From the NCBI RefSeq assembly GCF_000447295.1, contig NZ_KE650771.1, positions 1,885,004 through 1,949,003 on the forward strand: DNA of 64,000 bases, read 5' to 3'. The DNA comes from Fischerella sp. PCC 9431. Its GTDB lineage: Bacteria; Cyanobacteriota; Cyanobacteriia; Cyanobacteriales; Nostocaceae. Positions within the stretch are counted from its first letter, which is position 1; each line of letters opens with the position of its first letter. Below are positions 27,976 through 35,844 of the stretch, one piece after another. Both the position numbers and the translations under genes were made by a program. The notes below the pieces were generated by a model, which searched no databases, had not been told where the DNA came from, and saw only the letters and a program-made list of their open reading frames with translations.

Positions 27976-28003
27976 GATTTTGAGGGCTTCAGCCCTCAAA
28001 ATC
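27976..28003. terminator. Bidirectional hairpin between convergent genes
   Basis: GATTTTGAGGGC-TTCA-GCCCTCAAAATC is a perfect 12-bp stem with a TTCA loop and A/T-rich stem ends. It lies 23 bp after the TPR stop and 133 bp from the end of the convergent binding-protein gene, so it could terminate both. Confidence 0.7.
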
Positions 28004-28135
28004 AACTCTTTGATATGATTAAATCTCATATTCCGCGCTCATGCTGTCATTTCTCAATCATTCGTGAACAATCAAGATCTTCAGCTTTTTTAGAGTTCCC
28101 CGATCCCCGATCCCCATCTTAATCAAATCACATCA

Positions 28136-29326
28136 CTATAGCTCTTGCATCTTCGCAAACAACGATTTATATTGATCAGCTACTGCCAGAGGTAAAGGTA
28201 GCAGAAATTCACTCTTCACGAAAATGTCATCTTGATTTAATAAGAAATTTCGTAATTGTTCTTGGATCTTAGAGGGTTTGACTTTTACAGAAATTGGCGA
28301 ATTTGTCTTGGTAAGAATCAAGATTTGTTCAGCAACGTTTTCTTCCCAGCAAAAATCAATCCATTGATCAGCTAAGTTTTCTTGCTTAATACCTACAGGT
28401 TTGACCCATACATCCGCCCACAATGCTGTTCCAGAGACAGGAGTTGCTACAGCAAGTTGTGGATAGCGGGTAATTACTGGTAAAACATCATCAGACCAAC
28501 CTACTGCTAACCAAGTATCACCAATAATAAGCGGCTCTAAATATTTTGTAGAATCGTAAAACTTTACCTGTTGATTTAAAGCCTTGAGTTCTGTCTCTAA
28601 GCCAGGAATTGCATCTAAATTTTCTGTATTGTAAGATTTTCCCAACTTTTTTAATACTAAACCAATTACTTCTCGCGGTTGATCAAGCAAAGAAATGCGA
28701 TCGCGTAATTCACTCCGCCATAAATCACTCCAATCTGTTGGAGTCCAACCCAATTTTTGAAATTTATCACGACGATAAACTATAACTGTACTACCCCAAC
28801 GATAGGGAGCTGCCCATACTTTTCCGTTGGCGTCCTGAAAACCTTGATCGTTGCGTGTGACTAATTCTTTCCAACGCTGCGGTAACAACTTCCACTGTTT
28901 TAGCTTTTCTACTTCCAGTGGTTGAATTAGTTTCTTTTCAATGGATGTTTTTAGCCAATAATCTCCCAATGTGACTAAGTCAGCAATCTGAGGTTTTTGT
29001 GATGAATTAAGGGGAAGATTAAAATTTAATCCCTGCTTAGGGGTTGCTTGAGGCTGATTGTACCAACTTTGTAATTCCTCAAATAAACTCTGTAGCTGCT
29101 CTACAGGGGCAAAATTTAAGTTTACTCCCTTTTGCAAATTGCGGCGGAATTTATCAACTACCTGACCAGGAATAGAACCTTTCAACAACTGAACACTCAA
29201 GGTTGTTTGTTTGTTTCCACTACACCCAATCAAAATCTGCGCCAGTGCTAATGTCGTACCACCTTGTAAAAACGACCTTCTATCCATTGATTTGAAAATT
29301 TTATTAATTGTTTCAATCTCAGCCAT
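28136..29326 (-). CDS. PotD-like extracellular solute-binding lipoprotein
   Basis: This is a periplasmic binding protein of 396 aa related to spermidine/putrescine binding proteins. A signal sequence MDRRSFLQGGTTLALAQILI contains a twin-Arg motif and ends in a lipobox-like IGC, so the protein is probably a Tat- or Sec-exported lipoprotein. The body has PotD-like blocks: IADLVTLGDYWL, KVWAAPYRWGSTVIVYRRDK (ligand-site region) and LADQWIDFCWEEN. No permease or ATPase gene is nearby, so it is an orphan or works with a transporter encoded elsewhere. ATG 29326 is the longest start; ATG 29287, at MDRRSF, gives a cleaner signal peptide. Confidence 0.82.
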   Translation of the reverse strand: MAEIETINKIFKSMDRRSFLQGGTTLALAQILIGCSGNKQTTLSVQLLKGSIPGQVVDKFRRNLQKGVNLNFAPVEQLQSLFEELQSWYNQPQATPKQGLNFNLPLNSSQKPQIADLVTLGDYWLKTSIEKKLIQPLEVEKLKQWKLLPQRWKELVTRNDQGFQDANGKVWAAPYRWGSTVIVYRRDKFQKLGWTPTDWSDLWRSELRDRISLLDQPREVIGLVLKKLGKSYNTENLDAIPGLETELKALNQQVKFYDSTKYLEPLIIGDTWLAVGWSDDVLPVITRYPQLAVATPVSGTALWADVWVKPVGIKQENLADQWIDFCWEENVAEQILILTKTNSPISVKVKPSKIQEQLRNFLLNQDDIFVKSEFLLPLPLAVADQYKSLFAKMQEL

Positions 29327-29631
29327 TGGTAGCTGGTTAGAAAGTTTGTCAATTTATCATCATACATCTTACCTACTTTTTTTGTAATGCTGCCAAAAGC
29401 TAGTGCTATCAGCCTTAAGAGGGAATATTCTTATTCAAATTGCCCTATGTTCATTTTTCTCAATACTCATGTTTAGTTGCATTTTCTAAATGTATTGAGT
29501 TTTATTGCTAAATGATTAGTTAAATATTTTATTGAAAAAAATAATATGGAAGCTTAAAAAAATCATAAGTATGTTTAACGTTGCTACCTTATTGAATACC
29601 ATAGAGAAAAATAAGCGTATGAGCATATTAA
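29327..29631. other. AT-rich divergent intergenic region
   Basis: These 305 bp between the binding-protein gene and the 125-aa gene are AT-rich, presumably with both promoters. I see no gene or distinct motif. Confidence 0.45.
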
Positions 29632-30009
29632 ATGGAGCCATTACAGAAGCAGGTGCTATCTCTAAGTTATAAGCTAGATACCTTATACCAAGTAATAGAA
29701 CAGCTTGATAATAAAGTATCTCAAGCTTTATCAGTTTGTCGCTTAGATGCAAAAAATGACGATAAAGAGACTGTTTTAGAAAATAACGACGCTAGTCGCT
29801 TTCCTTTAACAGGACATATAAGTTTTAATCTAGAAATGGAACACAAGGATGTCATAGCAGACGGGGTTTATCCAGAATCGAATCTTCAAGGAGGAGATCG
29901 GCATATTGCACCAGAAATTCAAATTCAAAGACTGACAGCACAATTAACAGCAGCATACAATCGAATTGCTGCTTTGGAAGAGCAATTATTACTAAAGCGA
30001 ATTCATTAA
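29632..30009 (+). CDS. Hypothetical protein with terminal coiled coils (125 aa)
   Basis: Both ends are helical. The N-terminus has QVLSLSYKLDTLYQVIEQLD with heptad leucines, and the C-terminus has QRLTAQLTAAYNRIAALEEQ. The middle is a variable, acidic stretch. There is no Cys cluster, signal peptide or membrane segment. Small proteins of this plan are common and uncharacterised in filamentous cyanobacteria; I cannot name the family. ATG 29632 lies close behind an A-rich leader with no strong ribosome binding site. It ends before a TTGGTCATT array. Confidence 0.65.
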   Translation: MEPLQKQVLSLSYKLDTLYQVIEQLDNKVSQALSVCRLDAKNDDKETVLENNDASRFPLTGHISFNLEMEHKDVIADGVYPESNLQGGDRHIAPEIQIQRLTAQLTAAYNRIAALEEQLLLKRIH

Positions 30010-30016
30010 TTTAATT

Positions 30017-30070
30017 ATTGGTCATTGGTTATTGATCATTAGTTATTGGTCATTGGTCATTGGTCATTGG
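30017..30070. repeat. TTGGTCATTGG tandem array
   Basis: Six or so imperfect copies of TTGGTCA or TTATTGA heptamers lie between the convergent 125-aa and cobT genes. The same motif occurs at 2384-2413 and 32101-32160. Confidence 0.75.
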
Positions 30071-30098
30071 CCTTTTATTTTGGATAAATTGACATAGA

Positions 30099-31343
30099 CT
30101 AATCACTATTGATTGAGAGCATTCGCTCAATTTGACTTTCAATTGCTGCTAAAAGCTGATTTTGCTGCCAGTTTTGGTACAGGTGAGCCGCAATTGCTGC
30201 ACCACCAGCCCCCATACCTTCTTTAACAAAACCCTGCTCATAGGCTTGAAGTTGGGAATAGCAAGAATGAGTAAAATTTAATTGAGTTGCGAGTAAAGAC
30301 ACAGGACAACCACTAAGATTAATCAGTTGGGCTAATTCAACAGTACTTCCTGTGGGGTCTTCTGCTACCCAGCGAGTTGTACCAACTACTACTTGTTGCG
30401 ATCGCCAGGGTAAAGCATAAGTTGTAGCGATCGCTCTCATCAACGCGTATACTGCCAGCATTTGTGTTCCACCAGCCAATAAAACGCCACAACTGCGACT
30501 GAGGGCGATCGCCATTCCTGCCAAACTTATCTGCATCGGATCGCCTACTGCTGCGACTAGTTCTAGGGGATCGACTTGAAACACGGGGGACATTGGGCAT
30601 TTGGCATTGGGCATTGGGCATTGGGCATTGGTGTTTATTCCTCCTTGTTTCCCTACACTTTCCCTATGTTCCACACTCCCGGTAATCGCTTCTTCTCTTC
30701 TTTGCTTCATCTTCTCAAGTCCGGACTGCACCAGTGCCAATTTTTGCGTGTGGTTACAAGTAGGATGGCTACTGTTGACTTTTCCGGCTGCGTCTATACC
30801 TAAACCGAGTAAAATAGCTAAAGCGGTTGTGGTTCCACCCACTACACATTCACCCAAGACCACGTAACTTTCTGGAACTTTAGCAGCTAGGCGATCGCCC
30901 CAAAGCAGTCCCATCTCTAATAAATGTTTTACTGTTGCCAATTCCAAAGCATTACCATTACTTAAACATCTAGCAGTACTACCCCCCAAATCAATCGCTG
31001 GGACATTAGGAGGGTAGGGTAAACCAGCATTAAATAAATAAACTGGAATATGTAACGCTTCTACTACGGCGCGAGAAATGAACACAGGTGACGCCCCAGC
31101 AGTTAAAGGTGGTAAAGGATACTGAGATTTGTGTTCTGCACCGTAGTAAAGAAATTCAGCATCAGCAATGGCTGTATATTTCCGATCCTCACTTGTCAGA
31201 CCAGCTGCGGAAATACCCGGAATTAAACCAGTTTCAGTAAAACCTAATACACAAGCAAATAAAGGAGAACAGCCACGGTATAGGTTAATCCATTCTTTAC
31301 CCTGTTCAATTTGGGTATAAATACGAATAATGTCATTGGTCAT
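30099..31343 (-). CDS. cobT: CobT-like nicotinate-nucleotide phosphoribosyltransferase
   Basis: This belongs to the cyanobacterial/archaeal branch of the NaMN-base phosphoribosyltransferases (lower-ligand step of cobamide synthesis). It has GFTETGLIPGISAAGLTSED near the N-terminus, AIDLGGSTARCLSNGNAL, GECVVGGTTTALAILLGLG (nucleotide loop) and DPMQISLAGMAIALSRS, and ends with KEGMGAGGAAIAAHLYQN. At 414 aa it is longer than usual because residues about 222-252 are an insertion whose core is translated GGGCATT-type repeat DNA (reading NAQCPMPNAKCPM). The base attached in this organism cannot be told. It lies downstream of the DUF2232 gene on the same strand; 92 bp of heptamer repeat separates them. 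Confidence 0.87.
   Translation of the reverse strand: MTNDIIRIYTQIEQGKEWINLYRGCSPLFACVLGFTETGLIPGISAAGLTSEDRKYTAIADAEFLYYGAEHKSQYPLPPLTAGASPVFISRAVVEALHIPVYLFNAGLPYPPNVPAIDLGGSTARCLSNGNALELATVKHLLEMGLLWGDRLAAKVPESYVVLGECVVGGTTTALAILLGLGIDAAGKVNSSHPTCNHTQKLALVQSGLEKMKQRREEAITGSVEHRESVGKQGGINTNAQCPMPNAKCPMSPVFQVDPLELVAAVGDPMQISLAGMAIALSRSCGVLLAGGTQMLAVYALMRAIATTYALPWRSQQVVVGTTRWVAEDPTGSTVELAQLINLSGCPVSLLATQLNFTHSCYSQLQAYEQGFVKEGMGAGGAAIAAHLYQNWQQNQLLAAIESQIERMLSINSD
30591..30632 (-). repeat. GGGCATT heptamer array inside cobT
   Basis: Tandem copies of GGGCATT (one degenerate) are read in frame on the minus strand as N-A-Q-C-P-M-P-N-A-K-C-P-M. The array is flanked by CTCCTTGTTTCCC-like repeat residue at 30640-30660. 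Confidence 0.85.
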
Positions 31344-31357
31344 TAGATTATTGGGAG

Positions 31358-31432
31358 AAATTTCTCCCTTGTCTCCCTTGTCTCCCTTGTCTCCCTTGTC
31401 CTCCTTGTCCCTCTTTCCCTGTTCCCTGTTCC
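31358..31432. repeat. CTCCCTTGT tandem array
   Basis: CTCCCTTGT units (9-bp phase) repeat four to five times, then degenerate into CCCTGTT heptamers. The array lies between the DUF2232 and cobT genes. Confidence 0.8.
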
Positions 31433-31435
31433 CTT

Positions 31436-32107
31436 CTATTCATAATCCATCAAAACTTGTACCCAATGGGGGGGACGGGGAATGGGGTTCCCCAGGCGGT
31501 CTAGTAATAGCCAAGCTGCGATGTGGACGAGAAACAGATAAATAAAATTGTTTAAGACAATTAGCGCGATCGCTCCCAAATTGATTAAAGATGTACTGGG
31601 AGATGATAATATTGCTAGCTTCAGGAAAATCCACTCTACAATCTCTGTGACTTGGTTAATCACATAAACCCAAAGGTCTTCCCCAGACAACACAGACAAC
31701 AACCACAACCGAAAAAACACCCCAATAGTACCTAATACAGCACCCAAGCTGATAGAAACAAGCCAAGGAACACGACGATACCAAGTAGCCCCTAAAAGTA
31801 CCCCCATAAAGGCAAAAGGCATAACAAATAACATACTGCGGACTGGTCCCATTAATACTGACAGTAGTAACCCAGAAGTTACAGCTGCCATCCATGAGGC
31901 TCTTTTACCCCAACGTAGATATACTAGAGCGATCGGAACTGGAAAAAATATCCGTAATAATGGCCCTAATGGAAAATAGAAATTAATAAACCAAATCAAG
32001 CTAGCAGCACTGGCTAAAAACGCCGTTTCCATCATCCGTAAAGGTGCATCTAGCTTGAGTTGCGGTTGTCTTAAATTATCTTGTTGATCTAGGGGTTTTT
32101 TGGTCAT
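31436..32107 (-). CDS. DUF2232-type multi-pass membrane protein
   Basis: This 223-aa integral membrane protein has six or so hydrophobic helices (for example AFLASAASLIWFINFYF, ALVYLRWGKRASWMAAV, SMLFVMPFAFMGVLLGA). The arrangement, with LRWG after the second helix and VPWLVSISLGAVLGTIG, matches the YybS-like DUF2232 family as I recall it. Members are of unknown role, perhaps related to ECF-type substrate-specific subunits because of the fold. Here it is the upstream neighbour of cobT, so a vitamin B12-linked transport role is conceivable but unproven. ATG 32107 starts within the TTGGTCATT repeat. Confidence 0.78.
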   Translation of the reverse strand: MTKKPLDQQDNLRQPQLKLDAPLRMMETAFLASAASLIWFINFYFPLGPLLRIFFPVPIALVYLRWGKRASWMAAVTSGLLLSVLMGPVRSMLFVMPFAFMGVLLGATWYRRVPWLVSISLGAVLGTIGVFFRLWLLSVLSGEDLWVYVINQVTEIVEWIFLKLAILSSPSTSLINLGAIALIVLNNFIYLFLVHIAAWLLLDRLGNPIPRPPHWVQVLMDYE

Positions 32108-32117
32108 TGGTTATTAG

Positions 32118-32137
32118 AGACGCGATTCATCGCGTCT
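32118..32137. repeat. AGACGCGA hairpin repeat
   Basis: AGACGCGA-TTCA-TCGCGTCT is a perfect 8-bp hairpin placed in the middle of TGGTCATT-type repeats. I recall this hairpin as widely dispersed in Nostocales genomes. Confidence 0.65.
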
Positions 32138-32219
32138 GTACAATGGTCATTTGTCATATAGATTGTTACTTATTACTAATTGTTCGTTGCGATTAACCAT
32201 TAGCTATTAACCACGAACT

Positions 32220-32918
32220 TCAAACTATCATTTTCTCTAGTTCTGACAGATCTGGAATACAAATCACTTCCTGCTCTCGTTTGATCAAGCCTTTTTTTTC
32301 TAACTTAGTCAATACTCTAGTTACGGTTTCCCGCGCCAGTCCGCTTAAACTACTCAATTCGCGATGAGGTAAATTCGGAATTTCAGTTCCTGTTTGCCCT
32401 TTTTTTCCTTGTCCCTCTGCCAAAAACAATAATGTGTCTGCAACACGAGACTGACTGTCAGATTCCCGCAATCGCAACCGTCGATTTACTTGTCGTAAGC
32501 GTCGTGCCATTAATTGGGACAACCTGACTCCCGCCAAGGGTTCTGTTTGAAGTAATTTTACAAAATCTTGGGCAGGCATACTGCCAATCAAAGTTCCAGT
32601 TAAAGTAATTACATCTGTAGAACGAGGGACTTCATCAAGTGCAGCCATTTCACCAAATAACTCTCCCTTGCCGAGAATATTCAGTGTTACTTCTTTACCT
32701 TCAAGATTATAGGTGCGAATTTTTACCCACCCCTCAATGATAAAATAAACAGAACCTCCCCAGTCATTTTCTAGCAAAATCACCTGATTAGCTGGGTGAG
32801 TACGGGTAACAAGATGAGTTAGAGCTACTTCGACAACAGTTTCTGGCAAACCTTGAAAAAAAGGAGCCGAATAAATCCAGGGATTGACGGATGTTTGCAC
32901 GCTATATCGCTCTTCCAT
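32220..32918 (-). CDS. Crp/Fnr-family transcriptional regulator
   Basis: This 232-aa regulator has an N-terminal cyclic-nucleotide-binding fold (about 20-135: VILLENDWGGSVYFIIEGWV, then GKGELFGEMAALDEVPRSTD) and a C-terminal winged helix (HRELSSLSGLARETVTRVLT, recognition helix near 192-205). In the phosphate-binding cassette, GEMAALDEVPRST keeps the Glu and Arg positions of Crp, so cyclic nucleotide binding is possible. There is no Fnr-type N-terminal Cys cluster. It lies 112 bp upstream of the DUF2232 gene on the same strand, but repeats separate them. The regulon is unknown. Confidence 0.92.
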   Translation of the reverse strand: MEERYSVQTSVNPWIYSAPFFQGLPETVVEVALTHLVTRTHPANQVILLENDWGGSVYFIIEGWVKIRTYNLEGKEVTLNILGKGELFGEMAALDEVPRSTDVITLTGTLIGSMPAQDFVKLLQTEPLAGVRLSQLMARRLRQVNRRLRLRESDSQSRVADTLLFLAEGQGKKGQTGTEIPNLPHRELSSLSGLARETVTRVLTKLEKKGLIKREQEVICIPDLSELEKMIV

Positions 32919-33192
32919 TACGACATTTTATTGATCATTGATCAACACTGGCATCTACACAATAGACTTCATACAAAACTAAGCTTAATTTAATCCTTCC
33001 TCTTTATTCAAAAGGATTAAATCAAAGAATCAATTTTCCAGAAAAATTCAAGCTATCTTGGATTAACATTAGATTAATTTCACATAGCTTGTCAGTTGCC
33101 TCCTATCACGCCATACCAAAATAATAGTCTGTGACAGCAACCTCACTAATTTTTTGCAAGTGAGGTCAATGGCAAAAGGAGGTATTTGGTCT

Positions 33193-33918
33193 ATGTTATT
33201 TTCAGAATGCCACTTTCTTGATGTTCAAGAGCCAAATGGCAAACAATATACCATCAAGCTAGAGCAGGAAAGCCTTTCCGTAGGTAGAACTAATGGCAAT
33301 GATATTGTACTACCTAATCCCGAAAAGACTATCTCGCGCCAACATTGTGCGCTAAAGCGTGAAGCAAATGTTTGGTGGGTAGAGGATGAGTCTAGTGCAA
33401 ATGGAACTTTTGTGCAACGGTGGAATACTGATACCAAGATAGACGTGCGTCAGCATAGTAGATTACAGCTAAACAACGGAGATGTAATCTTGATTCTCGG
33501 TAAGTTTGTAGATGAAGACGAACCTATCTTTTGGAAGCTGACATTCCGAGACAATGATCAAACTGGTAGATATTTCCAGTTTCAACCGCCTGCTCACTTG
33601 GAGTACAGTCTAAATCAACAGAAACTTTTCTTAGTAGATGGTGGGAAAACACAGGAGATAGTTTTGAGTCGAAAAGAGCGCAATCTCATTCATTATATGG
33701 CGCAGCGTAATCAGGATAATGAGCATCAGCCAGTAGTGTGTGAATATCACGAATTAATACAGGCTATCTGGGGAGAAGCTTTTGGTCATACTAATAATGA
33801 TGTTACTCACCTTGTTTGGGCAATTCGACGTAAAGTTGAGCCAGATTCTGGAGAACCAAAGTTTCTGAAAACTGAACAAGGACGAGGCTATAGCTTGCAA
33901 GTCAAGCTGATTGCTTGA
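33193..33918 (+). CDS. FHA domain plus winged-helix transcription regulator
   Basis: This protein couples phosphothreonine recognition to DNA binding. The FHA domain (about 10-110) has LSVGRTNGNDIVLPNPEKTI, then SRQHCALK (Ser and His of the S-x-x-H motif) and DESSANGTFVQ. Residues about 145-242 form an OmpR/PhoB-type winged helix: EIVLSRKERNLIHYMAQR, then HTNNDVTHLVWAIRRKVEPD (recognition helix) and TEQGRGYSLQV (wing). The frame opens at TTG 33154, but ATG 33193 has AAGGAGG 10 nt upstream and begins the FHA fold, giving 242 aa. The next genes are a Ser/Thr kinase and a binding protein, so it is a plausible reader of that kinase. Confidence 0.85.
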   Translation: MLFSECHFLDVQEPNGKQYTIKLEQESLSVGRTNGNDIVLPNPEKTISRQHCALKREANVWWVEDESSANGTFVQRWNTDTKIDVRQHSRLQLNNGDVILILGKFVDEDEPIFWKLTFRDNDQTGRYFQFQPPAHLEYSLNQQKLFLVDGGKTQEIVLSRKERNLIHYMAQRNQDNEHQPVVCEYHELIQAIWGEAFGHTNNDVTHLVWAIRRKVEPDSGEPKFLKTEQGRGYSLQVKLIA

Positions 33919-34452
33919 CTGATTTTTATGTAGAACTCCAAGAGCGATCGCACTAAGCACCATATATAACCTTTCCTTCTGATTGTCATGTATAACGATT
34001 CTCGATTAAGAACAAATATAACGGTGTAAGTAATTTTTTACCCTTACATAAATTTACGGTTGACAACTTTGACAACTGTATTGAATGTCATCAATAAGCG
34101 TTATATTGAAGAATATTGACAATTACGATGAAAAAACCAGGATTTTGGAATCTGGTTTTGAGGGCGATCGCTATTCTCTAAAAGAATGTGAGCAATGACA
34201 AGGCTCCTAAATACCTCCCTAGTTTTGGTGATCAAGGCTAATTTTGCCTAACTTTAAAAGCTATGACCATTGGTACAGCTAGTAAGTATTTGGCGGGGGA
34301 TTCGCTTGTAGTTTTTAAATGTATATAAAAACTCGTTAATCAAACAATATAGTATTTGTACTTATTAACAGATAGTCAATATTCCTGTAAAACAAGCAAT
34401 TAAAAACTTAAACTGCTAGCTGGATATTTTTCCAAGACTTGAAGTTGACGTT
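33919..34452. other. Intergenic region upstream of the kinase
   Basis: These 534 bp separate the FHA gene from the kinase. A hairpin AAAACCAG-N11-CTGGTTTT at 34133-34159 could terminate the FHA transcript. No open frame is supported; the length argues that the kinase has its own promoter. Confidence 0.5.
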
Positions 34453-34715
34453 ATGAATCAAGAACAATCAAGCACTGACAAAAATAATAATTCAACAGAG
34501 GTTGCAATCACGATTCCAGATGATGAAACAATTGGAGCATTCGATAAGTACTCTCAAAACAATAGAGATATTATGAATCACTGGAAGTTTGGTCAATGGT
34601 TAAATGAAGGTAGCATAATTGAGTTAATTACAGATAAGTCTATATATAGACTCAAAGAGACTTTAGGAAATGGTGGTTTTGGTATTACTTATCTAGCCGA
34701 AGATAAAACAGGTAA

Positions 34716-34740
34716 TACCAATTTAATATGAAGCTGCATA
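34716..34740 (+). repeat. IS630 left terminal inverted repeat
   Basis: 25 bp, 24 of 25 identical to the reverse complement of 35820-35844. It includes the stop codon of the transposase C-terminal frame (34723-34725). Confidence 0.85.
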
Positions 34741-35306
34741 GAAAAGAGCTTCTAAAATAAAGTTATAAGATGAGATAGATATTACCTCATCAAATGTAAG
34801 TTGCTCGAATAATTGTTGTACTCGATTGCGTAAATCTTGCAAAGAAGAGAAAAGCTCATTTTTAAGAGGCTTTTTGAGAAACTGCCAAAGTCTTTCTATT
34901 GGATTAAGTTCAGGTGAATGCGGCGGCTGGAGCAGGGGAATAATATTTTCAGGCCAATTAATTGCACCACTGACATGAGCCGGAGCTTGGTCTATTTGTA
35001 AAATGGCATAATCTTCACCTAATTGCTGAGATAACCAGTCTAAAAACTGTTGAAAATAGTCATGCCTTAGCTTGGGGTACTCTTGCTGGAAATGTTGTCC
35101 TGTTAATGGTTCAATTGCACCATAAATCCAAAAATTTTCCCGCTCCCATTTAACGGGTACAGTTGGCTTGACTCCGCAAGCCGTAATCACTTTTCCTGTT
35201 AAAGTTTTCAATCCTAGCCTGGTTTCATCCTGACACAGATAATGAACGCACTTGCCAAGTGCAAGATGTTTTTCTAGGCTATTGAGAATGATACCGAGTT
35301 TTTTTT
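34723..35306 (-). CDS. IS630 transposase, DDE catalytic part (orfB frame)
   Basis: This is the catalytic half of an IS630/Tc1-type transposase. The first Asp lies in YLCQDETRLGLKT (codons upstream of ATG 35211), the second in AILQIDQAPAHVSG, and the Glu in PPHSPELNPIERLWQFLKKP, which gives the DDE triad. The frame from ATG 35211 alone (162 aa) would miss the first Asp. The protein is therefore probably made by a -1 frameshift from orfA at a run of eight A (reverse complement of 35299-35306). The start given here is that slip site. Confidence 0.85.
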
Positions 35307-35783
35307 AAACTCAGATACCAACTTTTCGTCTTGTTTGTGGCTTTGAGGACGAGGTATTTTTAGTTTTGCCCCTAATGTATATCGAACCAATGAGTAAACC
35401 GTTCCGTATTCAATCTCTTGCCCATGTTCTTGTTTTAACCATTCAACTATTGCACCATAGCTCGCAAACCCTTTCCCTGTTTTTAACTCTTCCTCAAGTG
35501 CTGCGATCGCAGCATCATTGATTTTCCGTTTTGCCCCTGGCGCTTTCTTGATTTCTAATAAGCCTGACAGCCCATCAGTTCTGTACTTCTGCAACCATCT
35601 CGTGACCGTTGAAGTATCTCTTGCCAAGCGTTTTGCGATTTCTTGCTGTTCCTTTACTTGCTCGCTTTTGATCCACCACAACATAATAAGTTTTTCTTTG
35701 TGATTTCCTAAGTTGGCTGTTTGTAGACGTTTTTTTAGTTCCTCTTCGCTCTCTGCTATTTCAATCTTAAACGGGCGACTCAT
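35274..35783 (-). CDS. IS630 transposase, DNA-binding part (orfA frame)
   Basis: This is the N-terminal half (169 aa) of the transposase. Residues about 25-90 form helix-turn-helix domains (IKSEQVKEQQEIAKRLARDT, then STVTRWLQKYRTDGLSGLLE), followed by a second winged-helix region (KGFASYGAIVEWLKQEHG). It runs into the slippery sequence TTTAAAAAAAAC and stops 8 codons later. ATG 35783 begins MSRPFKIEIAESEEELKKR, a normal family start. Confidence 0.88.
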   Translation of the reverse strand: MSRPFKIEIAESEEELKKRLQTANLGNHKEKLIMLWWIKSEQVKEQQEIAKRLARDTSTVTRWLQKYRTDGLSGLLEIKKAPGAKRKINDAAIAALEEELKTGKGFASYGAIVEWLKQEHGQEIEYGTVYSLVRYTLGAKLKIPRPQSHKQDEKLVSEFKKNSVSFSIA

Positions 35784-35819
35784 GGCTATTTAAACTTAGG
35801 AGTTGGCTTCTCCCTATTA

Positions 35820-35844
35820 TATGCAGCTTTATATTAAATTGGTA
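35820..35844 (-). repeat. IS630 right terminal inverted repeat
   Basis: Partner of 34716-34740. It lies directly before the TA duplication at 35845-35846 and the resumed kinase reading frame. Confidence 0.85.

Larger units (their letters stand above)
34715..35844 (-). mobile_element. IS630-family insertion sequence
   Basis: This is a 1.13-kb element with two overlapping-phase transposase frames on the minus strand. The ends match: TACCAATTTAATAT-[G/A]-AAGCTGCATA reads inward from 34716 and from 35844, 24 of 25 bases identical. The kinase bases TA (34713-34714) are repeated at 35845-35846, the TA duplication expected for the family; one extra A at the left end makes TAA duplication equally consistent. 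There is no internal stop other than the frame change, so the element may be active. Confidence 0.92.

Noticed and set aside
30099-32107. Cobalamin riboswitch upstream of cobT/DUF2232
   Set aside because: No B12-box-like or multi-stem leader could be recognised; the gaps hold heptamer repeats.
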